A DNA stretch of 64,000 nt. Origin: CAWIMX01 sp963792785 (lineage in GTDB: Bacteria; Acidobacteriota; Vicinamibacteria; Vicinamibacterales; CAVVIG01). Location of the stretch: assembly GCA_963792785.1 (NCBI GenBank), contig CAWBXO010000002.1, forward strand, positions 767,141 through 831,140. Direction: 5' to 3'. Positions 24,223 through 32,170 of this stretch are shown in pieces; position 1 is the first letter of the stretch, and each line of letters begins with the position of its first letter. A model generated the notes under the pieces. That model was not told the DNA's origin. It made no database searches and worked only from the letters and a program-made list of their open reading frames with translations. The translations under genes were made by a program, and so were the position numbers.

Positions 24223-25245
24223 ATTGTTCGCCTCGGCGCGTTGGGAGACATCGTGCACGCGATCCCCGTCGCGGCGGCCCTGCGGCGCGCGTATCCCGAC
24301 GCGCGCATCGACTGGCTGGTGAGCGCCAAGCATCGCGCGATTCTCGATCTCGTTCCCGTCCTCGACGAGCGCATCGTCATCAACGATCGCGGAACCGGCG
24401 AGGGGCGCTCGATCCTCGGCGCGATGGCGCACGTGCGGCGCGCCGCCTACGACGTCGCGATCGACCTGCAGGGCCTGATCAAGTCCGCGCTGTTCGCCCG
24501 GGCGTCCGGCGCGCGGCGCGTCGTCGGGTTCGCGGCGCGGCACGCGCGCGAGCGCGCGGCGGCGTGGTTCTACACCGACCACTACGATCCGGAGCAGGGC
24601 GGCGTGCGTTCGGCCGGCGGCGCGGTGCACGTCGTCCGGCTCAATCTCGGCATGCTGACGGTGCTCGGACTCGATCCGGGTGAGCCGGAATTTCCGCTGG
24701 AGGCGCCCGCGTCCGACGTCGCGCGCACGGTGGCGTCGGACACCGGCGGGCGATACGCGCTGCTGAATCCGGGCGCGGCGTGGCCCAACAAGCGCTGGCC
24801 GCCTGAGCGGTTCGGCGCGATCGCTCGCCACCTGCAGGAGCGGCATCAACTGCCGTCGGTCGTGCTGTTCGGGCCCGGCGAGCGGCCGCTCGCCGACGCG
24901 ATCGTCGCCGCCTCGGCGGGCGCGGCGCGGCTGTCGCCGCCGACCGCGATCGGCGATCTCGTTGCGCTGTCGAAAGGCGCGCGACTGCTGGTGTCCGGCG
25001 ACACGGGGCCGATGCACATCGCGGCCGCCGTCGGCACGCCGATCGTCGGCCTGTTCGGTCCGACGCGGCCCGAGCGCAACGGGCCGTGGCGCGTCGAGGA
25101 CGTGACGGTGTCGCGCTGGGATGCGTGCGAGTGCCATCACCTGCGCCGGTGCCGGCGCGCGACGATGTGCGTGAACGACATCAGCGTGGCCGAACTGGCC
25201 GCCGCGATCGATCGCCGTCTGGCGACAGGACCGGCGCGTGGCTGA
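24211..25245 (+). CDS. Heptosyltransferase (WaaC-like GT9)
   Basis: A 344-residue GT9 enzyme. RLLIVRLGALGDIVHAIPVAAALR is the WaaC-type N-terminus; AIDLQGLIKSALFA, LLNPGAAWPNKRWP and SGDTGPMHIAAAVGTPIVGLFGPT complete the family pattern. It probably adds the first heptose to Kdo, with WaaF adding the second. The only start that keeps the conserved N-terminus is TTG 24211, which lies inside a tandem repeat and has no Shine-Dalgarno, so output may depend on coupling or on array length. Its stop overlaps the next gene's GTG. Confidence 0.9.
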   Translation: MRLLIVRLGALGDIVHAIPVAAALRRAYPDARIDWLVSAKHRAILDLVPVLDERIVINDRGTGEGRSILGAMAHVRRAAYDVAIDLQGLIKSALFARASGARRVVGFAARHARERAAAWFYTDHYDPEQGGVRSAGGAVHVVRLNLGMLTVLGLDPGEPEFPLEAPASDVARTVASDTGGRYALLNPGAAWPNKRWPPERFGAIARHLQERHQLPSVVLFGPGERPLADAIVAASAGAARLSPPTAIGDLVALSKGARLLVSGDTGPMHIAAAVGTPIVGLFGPTRPERNGPWRVEDVTVSRWDACECHHLRRCRRATMCVNDISVAELAAAIDRRLATGPARG

Positions 25246-25801
25246 GCTGAGCGCGCCTCGTGCCCGCCTCGCCGAAGCGCTTGCGCGAAGGCGGGTGCCG
25301 CTGGGGTTCGTCTTTGCGATCGGCGTGCTCTGGCTCGCGCGGCCGACCGGTGCGACCCTGACGGCCGGCGCGGGCATCGCCGCGGTCGGGGAAGGCCTTC
25401 GAATCTGGGCGGCGGGGCATCTGAACAAGTCGCGGGAAGTGACTTCGTCTGGCCCCTATCGCTGGTTCGCGCATCCTCTTTATGTCGGCTCGTCGATCAT
25501 GGGCGTGGGCCTGGCGGTGGCGACCGGCAGCCTGCCGGACGCGGTGCTGATCGCCATCTACCTGGGCGCCACGCTGTCGGCCGCCATCTCCCGGGAAGAG
25601 GCGTTCCTGCGGCGGACGTTCGGCGACGGCTACGATCGGTATCGCCGGTCGGGCGTCGTGGACGCCACGCGCCGGTTCAGCCTGGCGCAGGCGCTGGCCA
25701 ATCGCGAGTACCGCGCGCTCATCGGATTGGGCGTCGCCATATTGCTGCTGGCGTTGAAGGCAACGTATAATGGCTCGTTTGGGGGACAGCCGGGCGGTTA
25801 G
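25238..25801 (+). CDS. Isoprenylcysteine carboxyl methyltransferase (ICMT/PEMT) family membrane protein
   Basis: A 187-residue polytopic methyltransferase. After three hydrophobic segments comes the SAM-binding C-terminal region: EGLRIWAAGHLNKSREVTSSGPYRWFAHPLY, read in parts, and SREEAFLRRTFGDGYDRYRR. In bacteria these act on small or lipid substrates, and the target here is unknown. GTG 25238 overlaps the waaC stop by 8 bases, so it is the last gene of the heptose operon. Its last codons contain the tRNA-Val promoter, and its TAG stop lies inside the tRNA-Val gene. Confidence 0.8.
   Translation: MAELSAPRARLAEALARRRVPLGFVFAIGVLWLARPTGATLTAGAGIAAVGEGLRIWAAGHLNKSREVTSSGPYRWFAHPLYVGSSIMGVGLAVATGSLPDAVLIAIYLGATLSAAISREEAFLRRTFGDGYDRYRRSGVVDATRRFSLAQALANREYRALIGLGVAILLLALKATYNGSFGGQPGG
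25742..25771 (+). promoter_or_regulatory. tRNA-Val promoter inside the methyltransferase gene
   Basis: -35 TTGCTG (25742-25747), an 18-base spacer and a perfect -10 TATAAT (25766-25771). The tRNA starts 20 bases after the -10. Confidence 0.7.
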
Positions 25802-25863
25802 CTCAGTGGTAGAGCACCGGCTTTACACGCCGGCTGTCACAGGTTCGAATCCTGTACCGCCCA
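25792..25863 (+). tRNA. tRNA-Val (TAC)
   Basis: A 72-base tRNA. The acceptor stem GGGCGGT pairs with ACCGCCC; the anticodon stem CCGGC/GCCGG holds TTTACAC, giving TAC; the T-loop is GGTTCGAATCC. CCA is not encoded. Its first 10 bases overlap the 3' end of the methyltransferase gene. Confidence 0.95.
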
Positions 25864-25865
25864 AA

Positions 25866-25945
25866 TCCGAATACTGGCATTGGGTAATTGGCTAATTTGG
25901 TAAGTTCGTAATTACCAAATCACCAAATCATCCAATTACCAAATG
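25866..25945 (+). repeat. AT-rich two-armed array between tRNA-Val and tRNA-Asp
   Basis: Words of the type TAATTGG and AATTTGGTAA on the left, ATTACCAAATC and CCAAATC on the right. ATTTGGTAA and TTACCAAAT can pair as a 9-bp stem over an 8-base loop. Distinctly AT-rich against its surroundings. Confidence 0.65.
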
Positions 25946-25971
25946 TACGGATCGCACGCACGGATCGCCTT

Positions 25972-26048
<77 letters not shown>

Positions 26049-26125
26049 ACTTTCCTGACATCGCCATCGTTCGGACAGCTTGCTGAGTGACAGCGGCAAG
26101 CTGCCCGCGTTCCTGTCACTTCTCC

Positions 26126-26404
26126 TCAGGCCGTCCAGGAGAGCCCCGCGAACAGCATCGCTGAGCAGGGCGCGCAGATTCGGGCGCGCGCTTTCCGTGG
26201 CGTCTTGCCGGAGCCCGACGCGGGTGCGGTGAGTCGCCTCGCGGAGTGCGGCCGCTGACAGAGCGGACACACCTGGATCGTCTCGCCCGTCTGTTCGGTC
26301 TCGCCCCTCTGTTCGGTCGGGCATCGCCACTCGTCGGGAATCTCCGCTTCGAGCGATAGCAGCTCGTACACGTTCAGCCCGTCGTCGCCGGCGCGGCCGG
26401 TCAC
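26126..26404 (-). CDS. Small protein with two CxxC pairs, unknown
   Basis: A 92-residue protein. After an acidic N-terminal part (VYELLSLEAEIPDEWRCP), VCPLCQRPHSARRL and RICAPCSAML form two CxxC pairs about 35 residues apart, a possible zinc site. The GTG start (26404) overlaps the stop of the preceding small gene by 4 bases, so the two form an operon. I do not recognise the family. The pair lies just after tRNA-Asp, a common insertion point for mobile DNA, but no integrase or direct repeat of the tRNA end was seen. Confidence 0.5.
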   Translation of the reverse strand: MTGRAGDDGLNVYELLSLEAEIPDEWRCPTEQRGETEQTGETIQVCPLCQRPHSARRLTAPASGSGKTPRKARARICAPCSAMLFAGLSWTA

Positions 26405-26628
26405 GGCCGATCTCCCGCGCGGCGCGCAGCGTCGGCGCGCCGTGCCTGGATGGTCCCGATGCCGACTTCGAGGGCGTGCAGGATGGCGATTTCCCTCTTG
26501 CCGACCGCGATGTTGTTCAGGTAGCCCACGATTCCGGGCCGGTCGATGGTCAGGTCCACAATCTGAACCTTCGCGCCTCGGACGGACACTGTTCGCGCGG
26601 CGGCGAGCGGCTCAATCAGGTTATCCAT
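26401..26628 (-). CDS. Small helical protein, unknown
   Basis: 75 residues from ATG 26628, which has GGGGGGAG just upstream; longer readings to 27042 have no supporting start signal. The sequence starts MDNLIEPLAAARTVSVRG and holds a predicted helix (VGKREIAILHALEVGIGTIQ). No known domain is recognised. Its stop overlaps the start of the CxxC gene, so the two products are likely made together. Confidence 0.5.
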   Translation of the reverse strand: MDNLIEPLAAARTVSVRGAKVQIVDLTIDRPGIVGYLNNIAVGKREIAILHALEVGIGTIQARRADAARRAGDRP

Positions 26629-27159
26629 TTCGCTCCCCCCAAGAATGCCGGGTGTTCCTGCGAGGTGTTTGGCATTGGCCGTGCCAGCCCAAGATGGCGC
26701 CGACCCGCCCGTCCGATCGAACCCTATGGAACATGAGCGAACAGACCGATGGCGCACGAGCGAACATGTCCCACTCGTCGACACGCCGTAGCGCGCAACG
26801 GCGCGCCGTGGTGTGCAGTTCCGGGCAGAACGCCCGCCGCGTGTGCGGAACTGAAACAAACGATCACGGATTGGCCGACCGAGGGTGACGCCCGTCACGA
26901 GTGTCCCGAGAGCGCGCACGAGGTGTGCGAAGACGAGACAACCCAGACTGCTGCCCATAACATTTGCCGGATCAATGACTTGTTTGGTAAGGCCTGCTCT
27001 GACAGTTGGCCTGATGTTCTGTAACGGGACAACTCTGCTCATTGTCTCTCAGATGTAAATCACATAAAGGCAGTACAGTCAGCTACTTACATAATTCAAA
27101 GTACGGCAGGATGCTTGCTGTGCCCAGACGCCTAAGTCCCATTTTGACGTCTGGAGTCA
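26629..27159. other. Gene-free stretch, AT-richer toward the right
   Basis: 531 bases without a convincing gene. It contains one 8-bp inverted repeat (CAGTTCCG near 26816 and CGGAACTG near 26847). The right end (about 26950-27110) is clearly AT-richer and probably includes the promoter of the S8 protease, though no good -35/-10 pair was found. Confidence 0.5.
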
Positions 27160-28941
27160 ATGACCATGGATAGAGGATCGCGAAGACGGTTTCGTTTCGC
27201 AGCACGTGCCCGCTGGGTCGGCGCCATCGCGACCCTGCTGCTGACGACCTCCTCAATTCCAGGCCCTCGTGCCGCACACCGTGCGGATCTGTCCGGCGAC
27301 CTCCAGCGCTTCCTCGATCGGTCCGGCACCGTGGCCACGCGCGTCATCGTGCCCGGCACGCGAGCCGAGATCGTCACGCTCGCGGCGCGTCATCACCTCA
27401 CGGTGATGCGCTGGCTGGGTGACGGCGCCGTCCTCGCGGCCAGCCGCGAGCAGATTGAGGAACTGGCGGCCGACAGCGCCGTGGGCCACCTCTCGGGCGA
27501 TCCCCTGGTGGCTGCGGCGACCGAGGTCGAAACTCAATCCACCGGGGCGGACCAGACCTGGGCCGGCACCCGGGGTGGCCTGCTCGGCCTCGGCGCCGTG
27601 CCGGGCGTCACCGGGACGGGCGTCGGCGTCGCGGTCGTGGACTCCGGGATCTCGCCGCACCGCGCGCTGCTCAACAAGGTCGTGGCCAACGTCAGCTTCG
27701 TGACCGGCGACCCGTCCGTCAGCGACGCGTTTGGCCACGGCACGCACGTCGCCGGCATCATCGCCGGCACGGCGTCGGCGGCCGCCGGCGTGACGTCGGC
27801 CTACGGCGGCGGCCTGGCGCCCGGCGCGCAGCTGATCAACGTTCGCGTCATCGGCGCGAGCGGCGCCGGGTACACGAGCGACGTCATCGCCGGGATCGAC
27901 TGGGTGATCGCGAACCGCCGCGCCTACAACATCCGCATCCTCAATCTGTCGCTCGGCCATCCGGTGATGGAGCCGGCGGCGACCGATCCCCTGGATCAGG
28001 CCGTCGCGCGCGCCGCCGAGGCGGGCATCTTCGTCGTCGCCGCGGCCGGGAACGCCGGGCAGACCGACGACGGCGTGCCGATCCTCGGCGGCATCACGTC
28101 GCCGGGCAATTCGCCCTACGCGACGACGGTCGGCGCCGTGACGACGTGGGACACGGTCGAGCGCGGCGACGACACGGTCGCGACGTACAGCTCGCGGGGG
28201 CCGACGAAGTACGACCTGGCGGTGAAGCCCGACCTCGTGGCGCCCGGGACGCGCATCGTGTCGACGGAAGCGAGCGGCTCGTACATCGCGAGTGAATATC
28301 CGATCCTGCACCGCGCGGGCAGCGGGACGAACGCGTACATGCAGTTGAGCGGGACCAGCATGGCGGCGCCGATGGTGAGCGGCGCGGCGGCGCTTCTGCT
28401 GCAGGGATCGCCGCGGCTCACGCCGGGACAGGTGAAGCTCGCGCTGCAGTCGGGGGCGACCTTCGTGCGCGACGGCGGCCTGATGGGCGCGGGCACCGGC
28501 AGCCTCGACATCTGGGCCTCGCGGCGCATCACGACGAACGGCCTGACGACGCTGCTCGATCCGCTGTTCAGCACGCTCGTCGGCCACACCCGCACGGCGC
28601 CCTCGGGCGCGTCGTTCCTGGACGCCGGCACGCTCGGCGCGCGCCTCTACGACGGCCGGGGCATTCGCCTGCTGTCGCTGTTCGACCTGTCGCGCCTCTG
28701 GAGCGATCCCTCGCGGGCGCAGGTCGGCGAGTTGAATCTGGCCGGTCTGCTCAACCCGCTCTCCGCGATCGCGCCGAAGGACCTGCAATACGGCACGATG
28801 GCGAGCTGGTACGGCGGCGATCAGATTGTGTGGGGCACGTCGTTCTACAGTCCGGGCGGCGATCAGATTGTGTGGGGTACGTGGGGCAACGACCAGATCG
28901 TCTGGGGCACCGGCACGCTGACGTCCACCGATGCGCACTGA
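27160..28941 (+). CDS. Secreted S8 (subtilisin-like) serine protease with C-terminal DQIVWGT repeats
   Basis: A 593-residue protease with an N-terminal signal (basic residues, then WVGAIATLLLTTSSIPGP). An I9-like propeptide region follows, then the S8 catalytic domain. The triad is D161 (VAVVDSGI), H193 (GHGTHVAG) and S400 (GTSMAAP), with the oxyanion Asn in AAAGNAG. The C-terminal 25-30 residues hold three copies of (G)GDQIVWGT, a motif seen at the ends of S8 proteases in related bacteria; its role, perhaps anchoring or sorting, is unknown. The start is ATG 27160 or 27166; GGAG is 3 or 9 bases upstream. Its stop overlaps the ATG of the HD-GYP gene. Confidence 0.92.
   Translation: MTMDRGSRRRFRFAARARWVGAIATLLLTTSSIPGPRAAHRADLSGDLQRFLDRSGTVATRVIVPGTRAEIVTLAARHHLTVMRWLGDGAVLAASREQIEELAADSAVGHLSGDPLVAAATEVETQSTGADQTWAGTRGGLLGLGAVPGVTGTGVGVAVVDSGISPHRALLNKVVANVSFVTGDPSVSDAFGHGTHVAGIIAGTASAAAGVTSAYGGGLAPGAQLINVRVIGASGAGYTSDVIAGIDWVIANRRAYNIRILNLSLGHPVMEPAATDPLDQAVARAAEAGIFVVAAAGNAGQTDDGVPILGGITSPGNSPYATTVGAVTTWDTVERGDDTVATYSSRGPTKYDLAVKPDLVAPGTRIVSTEASGSYIASEYPILHRAGSGTNAYMQLSGTSMAAPMVSGAAALLLQGSPRLTPGQVKLALQSGATFVRDGGLMGAGTGSLDIWASRRITTNGLTTLLDPLFSTLVGHTRTAPSGASFLDAGTLGARLYDGRGIRLLSLFDLSRLWSDPSRAQVGELNLAGLLNPLSAIAPKDLQYGTMASWYGGDQIVWGTSFYSPGGDQIVWGTWGNDQIVWGTGTLTSTDAH
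28813..28911 (+). repeat. DQIVWGT-coding repeats in the protease 3' end
   Basis: Copies at 28813-28839, about 28855-28881 and 28885-28911. The first two agree at nearly every base; the third differs at third codon positions and has GN for GG, so it is older or selected at protein level. Confidence 0.8.
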
Positions 28942-30869
28942 TGGCCGCCGGCATGCGCGGCGCCCTGCGAGCCTACGTCGGCACGATCGTGGTCATGGGC
29001 GGCCTGGTGCTGGTCCGATCGGCGCTGAGCCCTGGCCGCGGCGCCGCATCTCTTCGACTGGGCCGTGGTGGCATGCTCGCGGTGCTGATCGGCAACGCGC
29101 ATGATCCCGAATCGCGTCGGTCGAGGCGAGCATCTCGGTCTCCGACACGTTCTTCATCGCCTCGGCGCTGCTGTTCGGACCCGGCGCCCGCGACGGTCGC
29201 GCTCGCGGCCTGGACAGCGTCGTCTGTTCTCGTGGCGCAAGCACCACGATCGCTTGCGCTTCGCCTTCAATTCGGTCGCGCCGGCGCTGTCGCTCTGGGT
29301 GGCCGCTCACGCGTTCTTCGCGCTGGCCGGCGTCGCGCCGCTGGCGGGCTCGGCCGCACCCTCAGCACGGCTGCTCCTGCCGCTGCTGTGCCTGACGGCG
29401 GTCTACTTCCTGCTCAATTCCGGTCTGACGGCCGTCGCGATTGGCCTGCAGCTGCGCGAATCGCCGCACGCGCATCTGGCGCCGGCACTTCCTCTGGCTG
29501 GCGTCCGGCTACCTCGCGTCCGCGTCGGTCGCGGTCTGCCTCGTGCTCGTCGTGCAGCAGCTCGGCGCGCTGGCCGTGGCCGTGATCCTGCCCGTCGTCG
29601 CGGTGTTCCACCAGACGCTGCGCGCGTCGTCTCGGCCGCCTCGAGGACACCACGCGGCACCTCGCCCAGGTCGATCGGCTCTACCAGTCCACGGTCGAAA
29701 CGCTCGCGATGGCGATCGACGCGAAGGACGACGTGACCCACAGCCACGTGCGCCGCGTCCAGGCCTACGCGGCGCGCGCTCGCGCGCGCCCTCGGCGTCG
29801 GCGACGAGCCGACGCTCAAGGCGATCCAGGCCGCCGCGCTGCTGCACGACACCGGCAAGCTCGCCGTGCCCGAGCGCATCCTCAACAAGCCCGGCCGGCT
29901 CACCCACGCCGAGTTCGAGCAGATGAAGGAACACGTGGACGTGGGCGCGAACATCCTCGCGCTCGTCGATTTCCCGTTTCCCGTCGTGCCGATCGTGCGC
30001 TGCCACCACGAGAGCTGGGACGGCAGCGGGTACCCGAACGGCGTCGCCGGCGAGGACATCCCGATCGGCGCCCGCATCCTCTCCGTCGTCGACTGCTTCG
30101 ACGCGCTCACCTCGGATCGTCCCTACCGCCGCAAGCTGTCGAACGAGGAGGCGATCGCGATCCTCGTCGAGCGGCGCGGGCCGGATGTACGACCCGGCCG
30201 TGGTCGACACTTCATTCAGCATCCACGCGCAGATCACGCTGCCGGACGGAGCCCCCGGGCGGCGCATCAGGAGGTGTTCGGACGCATTGCGCAATCGCAC
30301 GCGCGCAGAGCCGGCGCCGGACGGCGCGGCGAGTCGCGCCGCGGACGATGGAAGGCGATCTGCTGTCGTTCGTCAGCCTGGCCCGCCTGGCGTCGGGCAG
30401 GGCAGTCGCCACCGACGTCCTGGCGCTCGCATCGAATCTGGTCGAGGGCGTGGCGCCCCACGCCTCCGGCGTGTGGTACCTCCCGGCGGGCGAGGGCCGC
30501 CTGACCGCGGCCGACGCCTTCGGCCCGGCCGCCGACAGCCTCCGCGGCTCGACGATCGAGATGGGCAACCGGCTGTCGGGCTGGGTCGCCGCCAACCGGC
30601 AGACGATCGTCAATTCCGATCCCGCGCTGGATCTGGGGCCTCACGCCGCGCGGCTCGGCCTCTCGAGCTGCCTGAGCGTGCCTCTCGTTTCCGGCGACAC
30701 GCTCGCAGGCGTGCTGACCCTCTACTCGTCGTCGGCATTTACCGACGACCACGGCCAGCGGATCGAGATGGTCGCGCCGCACCTCTCGCTCGCGCTCCAG
30801 TCGGTCAGGGCCCCCGATGCCGCGGACGCATCCACGCCGCGGGAGTTGCGGCTGGTCTCGTCGCGTTGA
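28941..30869 (+). CDS. Membrane HD-GYP / GAF domain protein, frame broken repeatedly
   Basis: Joined frames give one protein of about 640 residues. It has an N-terminal membrane sensor region with at least six hydrophobic segments (for example ALSLWVAAHAFFALAGVAPL), a short coiled linker (RLEDTTRHLAQVDRLYQS), an HD-GYP phosphodiesterase domain (LLHDTGKLAVPERIL, then HHESWDGSGYP and SDRPYRR) and a C-terminal GAF domain (GVWYLPAGEG to LSVPLVSGDTLAGVLTLYS). HD-GYP enzymes break down cyclic di-GMP. At least six single-base frameshifts lie between about 29030 and 30300, while the GAF part is clean. All key residues survive, so sequencing error is more likely than decay. ATG 28941 overlaps the protease stop. 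Confidence 0.8.
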
Positions 30870-30899
30870 GCGCGGGACGGGCCGGCGTGGCCCCTCGGC

Positions 30900-31928
30900 C
30901 TACGGCGTGATCACCGCGCGGCCTTCGACCTCGCCGCGCTTCACCTTCTCGTAGACGTCGTTGATCTGATCGAGCGGATGGTAGGTCAGCGGGATCGGCG
31001 TGAGCCTGCCCGACTCGGCCAGCGCGAGCACCTCCCGCAGCTCCTTGATCGTGCCCCACAGCGTCGCCTCGAACGTCACTTCGAACGCCGACGTCTCGAG
31101 CACCTTCAGCCGCGCGGCGCCGCCGGCCAGGCCGACCTGCGTCACCTTCCCCATCGCCCGCGTGGCCCCGATCGCCAGCGCGAGCGTGTCGTCCGCTCCG
31201 ACGAAATCGAATGCCGCCGCGACGCCCCGCCCGCCCGTAATCGCGTTCAGCCGATCGGGCACGCCGGCCTCGCGGCCGTCCAGCACCGAGTCCGCGCCCA
31301 TCCGCCGCGCGAGCGCCAGCTTCGTGTCCGAGGTGTCCACGACGACGATGGGGCAGGCGGTGAGGAGCTGGAGCAGCTTGAATCCGTACTGCCCGAGCCC
31401 GCCGAGTCCGATCAGGAGCACGTGATGATCCGGCTCGAGAAACGGCTGCGCCTTGCGGATCGCGCGATACGGCGTGAGCGCGGCGTCGGTGAGCGGCGCG
31501 GCCTCGCGCGGCGTGAGCCGCTCGAGCGTGATCAGGTACCGATCGTGCGGCACGAGCAGGTATTCCGCGTAGCCGCCGTCGTAGTCCGACAACCCCGCCC
31601 ACCTCGGCGTGGCGCAGAGCTGCTCGTGGCCGGTGACGCAGTAATCGCAGCGCCCGCATCCCCAGCCGCCGTACACCGCGACGGCGTCCCCTTCACGCAC
31701 GGACTCCACGCCGGCGCCGACGGCGGCCACGCGCCCGGCGTTCTCGTGCCCGAGGGTGAGGGGCATGCGCGGGAGCACCTGGATCTCGCCGTCGATCACG
31801 TGGATGTCGCTGTGGCAGAACCCGGCGCCTTCCACGCGCACGAGCACTTCGCCGGTTCCCGGCGTAGGCGTCGGCACATCGTCGAGCACGAGAGGTTCCC
31901 CGTAGTGGTGAAGGCGTGCAGCTTTCAT
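30900..31928 (-). CDS. Zinc-dependent alcohol dehydrogenase (MDR family)
   Basis: A 342-residue medium-chain dehydrogenase. The catalytic zinc ligands lie in GFCHSD and GHE; the structural zinc site is GCGRCDYCVTGHEQLC with four Cys. The Rossmann motif LIGLGGLGQYG and VVVDTSDTK (acidic end of strand 2) favour NAD over NADP. Substrate is not clear; primary or secondary alcohols are both possible. ATG 31928 with GGAAGA upstream is chosen over ATG 31940. The gene is divergent from the PBP gene, with 240 bases between. Confidence 0.92.
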   Translation of the reverse strand: MKAARLHHYGEPLVLDDVPTPTPGTGEVLVRVEGAGFCHSDIHVIDGEIQVLPRMPLTLGHENAGRVAAVGAGVESVREGDAVAVYGGWGCGRCDYCVTGHEQLCATPRWAGLSDYDGGYAEYLLVPHDRYLITLERLTPREAAPLTDAALTPYRAIRKAQPFLEPDHHVLLIGLGGLGQYGFKLLQLLTACPIVVVDTSDTKLALARRMGADSVLDGREAGVPDRLNAITGGRGVAAAFDFVGADDTLALAIGATRAMGKVTQVGLAGGAARLKVLETSAFEVTFEATLWGTIKELREVLALAESGRLTPIPLTYHPLDQINDVYEKVKRGEVEGRAVITP

Positions 31929-32142
31929 GGTGTCTTCCATGGTTGCAGGATGCGTGCCCCGCGGACGAGCTGCCGCGGCGGCACGAATCGGGGCGCGAGG
32001 CCAGGCTGCCGCCGGGAGCCCGGCGTACGAGGCGAGCGCCAGCGGCGGAAGAAGTTACGTGCCGCTGGCGTCAAAGCTATATGCAACAGCTCGGTCGCGG
32101 CCCTGAACAGGCCGTTTTGCCGCGCGGGCGCACAGTCCTGAC

Positions 32143-32158
32143 TGGCACAGGCGTTGCT
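32143..32158 (+). promoter_or_regulatory. Sigma-54-type promoter before the PBP gene
   Basis: TGGCACAGGCGTTGCT matches TGGCAC-N5-TTGCW exactly, with GG and GC spaced 10 bases apart. The predicted start, about 12 bases on, falls at or just before the GTG start codon at 32171. Confidence 0.55.
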
Positions 32159-32170
32159 CATTCACTCGAA

